Source of the DNA: Eopsaltria australis
Lineage: Eukaryota; Chordata; Aves; Passeriformes; Petroicidae
NCBI GenBank assembly: GCA_034509425.1
Contig: JAVTVJ010000040.1
Span: 5,257,001-5,321,000 of the forward strand
Direction of reading: 5' to 3'
DNA: 64,000 bases
Position 1 is the stretch's first letter. Each line of letters opens with the position of its first letter. The notes beneath the pieces are model-generated. The model was not told the origin of the DNA. It did not search any database and worked only from the letters and a program-made list of their open reading frames with translations. The position numbers were made by a program, and so were the translations under genes. Positions 62,201-64,000 of the stretch are shown piece after piece.

Positions 62201-63529
62201 GCTACAGCAGATCCTTGACACTTTCTAACAGCTACCAATCCCTTTCACATATTCATTTTTGAAACAAACCCCTTAATCAACCTCTTTTTCAGGGCACTGT
62301 GCTCGTTGATATGAGCCAGAATGGCAAACACATAGCAGCATAACTGACAATAACCTAGCACCTGGCATTGCAAAAGATGCTCCAATTTCAGCAGAGCTCA
62401 CAGATATATCCTGCTGCGAAGCTGTGGGACTTTGAAGAAGTAAGCAGAAAACAGAGTTGAGATGACATTTGCAACTGTAGCTGACTGAGCAAATTCTGAT
62501 TATGTCCCATTTTCAGAATCTGACCAGAATACTCTTGTCTTTCTCCAGATTTGATCACTCAGGGTTGGCCTTAAGAGGATCAGTTATCAGTTACAATGAG
62601 AAAAGGATGTTTCTGTCAGTATCAGGCTAGAAGACCAACCTCTTCTTACTTCCTTGGGAAAATTTAGTATACTGAGGTGATTCTAGATGAATTTGATCTG
62701 GTCTAAGTAAGTATCACTATCAGACTGCATAAACTACAACACAACAACCTTGCTTCTGAGGAATGTAAAATACTGGAAACACAGAGTGCTTACTATTTTG
62801 AGATAAGTAATACTGAAGATCAATCCTCAGCATTCTTGGCTTGAAATTAAGAACTTTTATTGATATAAGGAAGAAAGGGGGGAGTGGGCTAGGGAGGCAC
62901 AATGGGCATGTAATCATATTGCTTTTTCCAGTATTTTCCCCTAAACCATGTGAATTTATCACTTACATTTGCCTTTCTTCAGCATTATCCAGTATGTAGA
63001 GATAAGATATTGATACTTTTGTCAACTAATTACTTTCTTCAGCAGCTCTTCTTTGACACCTTATTAAAGGAAACACAAATAGTATGAATCACTGCAGTAA
63101 TACAACCAGTTCTACCATGTTTTGTATATGCCACCTGGGCACAGAGAAACAGGTAAGGTCTGCCCACCAGGTGACTTTACAGTATTAGCAATTAATATCA
63201 GCCTAAATGGGTATGAAGCCTGTTGACCATGATGATTCAACATTTCAGCTCAACTCACTTCAGCACCACATTGAAATTATCTATGTAAAAGAATTATTTA
63301 AAGTGTATTCTTTCAAAATCACTAATGAAGGAATGAAAAAGAAGAAAGAAATAATTAACTGTCTATATACCTCACACCAACATAGAATCTTTATGATTTG
63401 TATTTCTGATCAGATTCCATTAATGACGCATGCATCATTTTTTCTCAGTTTATAAATAATTTTTAAAATAAATTAACAAATTATGAAATATGGAATTCAG
63501 TTCTAGCTTTTTCCCTGGGTTTAACAGTT
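59263..63529. other. AT-rich unique sequence with one GC-richer patch, no gene seen
   Basis: A GC-richer stretch at about 60.70-61.15 kb contains a pyrimidine-rich CTTCTTTCCTTCCTTAAATG-like run and a CATTATAAGTTTCC TATA-like site. It may be an unrecognised LTR, but no TG...CA ends, AATAAA or polypurine tract could be fixed. The remainder is AT-rich with frames under 85 codons. Confidence 0.4.
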
Positions 63530-63580
63530 TTTAATAGTTCTATACTTCATGACTAAAGTTTAATAGTTCTATACTTCATG
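63530..63580. repeat. 22-bp direct repeat, period 29
   Basis: The 22-mer beginning TTTAATAGTTCTATACTTCA and ending ATG is found at 63530-63551 and again, identically, at 63559-63580. Seven bases (ACTAAAG) separate the copies. This indicates a recent tandem duplication or slippage event. Confidence 0.9.
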
Positions 63581-63761
63581 TTTACTAAAAATATTTTCCA
63601 ACAGATCGACTCTCTGGCAAAATAGTGTCATATCAACATTTAGGTAAGTTATGAGTTCTCAAACCTGTTAATATCTCTCACCAATACTAAAATCTGGCAA
63701 TAGTTTGTCTGCCATAAACATCAGTTGTCATTGTCTTCAGAGTTTTGCTCTATCCATTTGT

Positions 63762-64000
63762 ATGCGTCTAAATTGGGAGAGGAATGGATAGAGAACCCTG
63801 CAGAAAGGGGTCTGGGGGTGCAGGCTGGCAGCAAATCCAGTAGGAGGCTGCTGTGTGTCCTGGCAGCCAAGACACCAAACCACATCCTGGGACGCATCAA
63901 ACACAGCACAGACAGTCAGAAGAGGTGACTGTTCCACTGTATTCATCATTGGTGTGGCCTCACCTGGAGTGCTGTGGGCAGTTCTGGGCCCCATGATTTA
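63762..64000 (+). mobile_element. CR1: CR1 LINE, C-terminal ORF2 region, cut by window end
   Basis: From AATTGGGAGAGGAATGGATA onward the plus strand follows the terminal part of CR1 ORF2: GTCTGGGGGTGCAGGCTGGC, TGTCCTGGCAGCCAAGACAC, AAACCACATCCTGGGACGCA, TCAAACACAGC, GGTGTGGCCTCACCTGGAGT, GCTGTGGGCAGTTCTGGGCC. This corresponds to the region just after the reverse transcriptase domain. The copy continues beyond the window and its intactness cannot be judged. The short frames on both strands here are fragments of the repeat. Confidence 0.92.

Noticed and set aside
1..64000. CRISPR arrays, operons, tRNA or rRNA genes, prokaryotic mobile systems
   Set aside because: No regularly spaced repeats, tRNA box motifs or rRNA blocks were seen, and the CR1/LTR content marks the sequence as avian nuclear DNA.

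Overview
This window looks like nuclear DNA from a bird. Several interspersed repeats are recognisable as avian CR1 LINE fragments, most of them 5'-truncated and close to the 3' end of the element. At least four copies of one avian-type endogenous retrovirus LTR family are present, along with other LTRs. The rest is AT-rich, intron-like or intergenic sequence. I cannot name the species or locus.

I found no convincing protein-coding gene, exon, tRNA, rRNA or CRISPR array. The open frames are short, overlap on both strands, and resemble no protein family I know. The longest runs for 188 codons near 28.6-29.1 kb and is reported only as a candidate. The window is best read as a gene desert or the inside of a very long intron.

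Layout: 0-3.3 kb is AT-rich unique sequence with one CR1 fragment. At 3.35-3.93 kb is a near-complete plus-strand LTR with a TATA box and a possible 5-bp target duplication. At 5.84-6.87 kb is a compound minus-strand LTR region with a polypurine tract at its right edge. From 7 to 29 kb there is almost only unique AT-rich DNA, with weak ancient repeat relics near 9.05 and 24.55 kb and CR1 tails at 24.0 and 29.6 kb. At 30.2-33.8 kb is a cluster of LTR-like DNA, including one LTR whose ends form a perfect 7-bp inverted repeat. At 36.7-37.25 kb is a minus-strand solo LTR. At 37.5, 41.6 and 42.35 kb are very old relics: two reptile-type CR1/L3 tails and one MIR-like SINE. CR1 fragments follow at 46.3, 56.9, 59.2 and 63.8 kb, and LTR copies at 49.6 and 55.45 kb.

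The strongest observations concern transposable-element history: LTR copies in both orientations and several decay states, ancient amniote repeats still readable in a bird, and a CR1 copy with an internal deletion. Other points for follow-up are a 17-bp direct repeat bracketing 189 bp, an 11-bp-arm palindrome, a YY1-like/CCAAT/TATA promoter-like tract and a candidate conserved non-coding block. I did not find a new multi-gene system. All repeat calls rest on remembered consensus sequences and were not checked with RepeatMasker.
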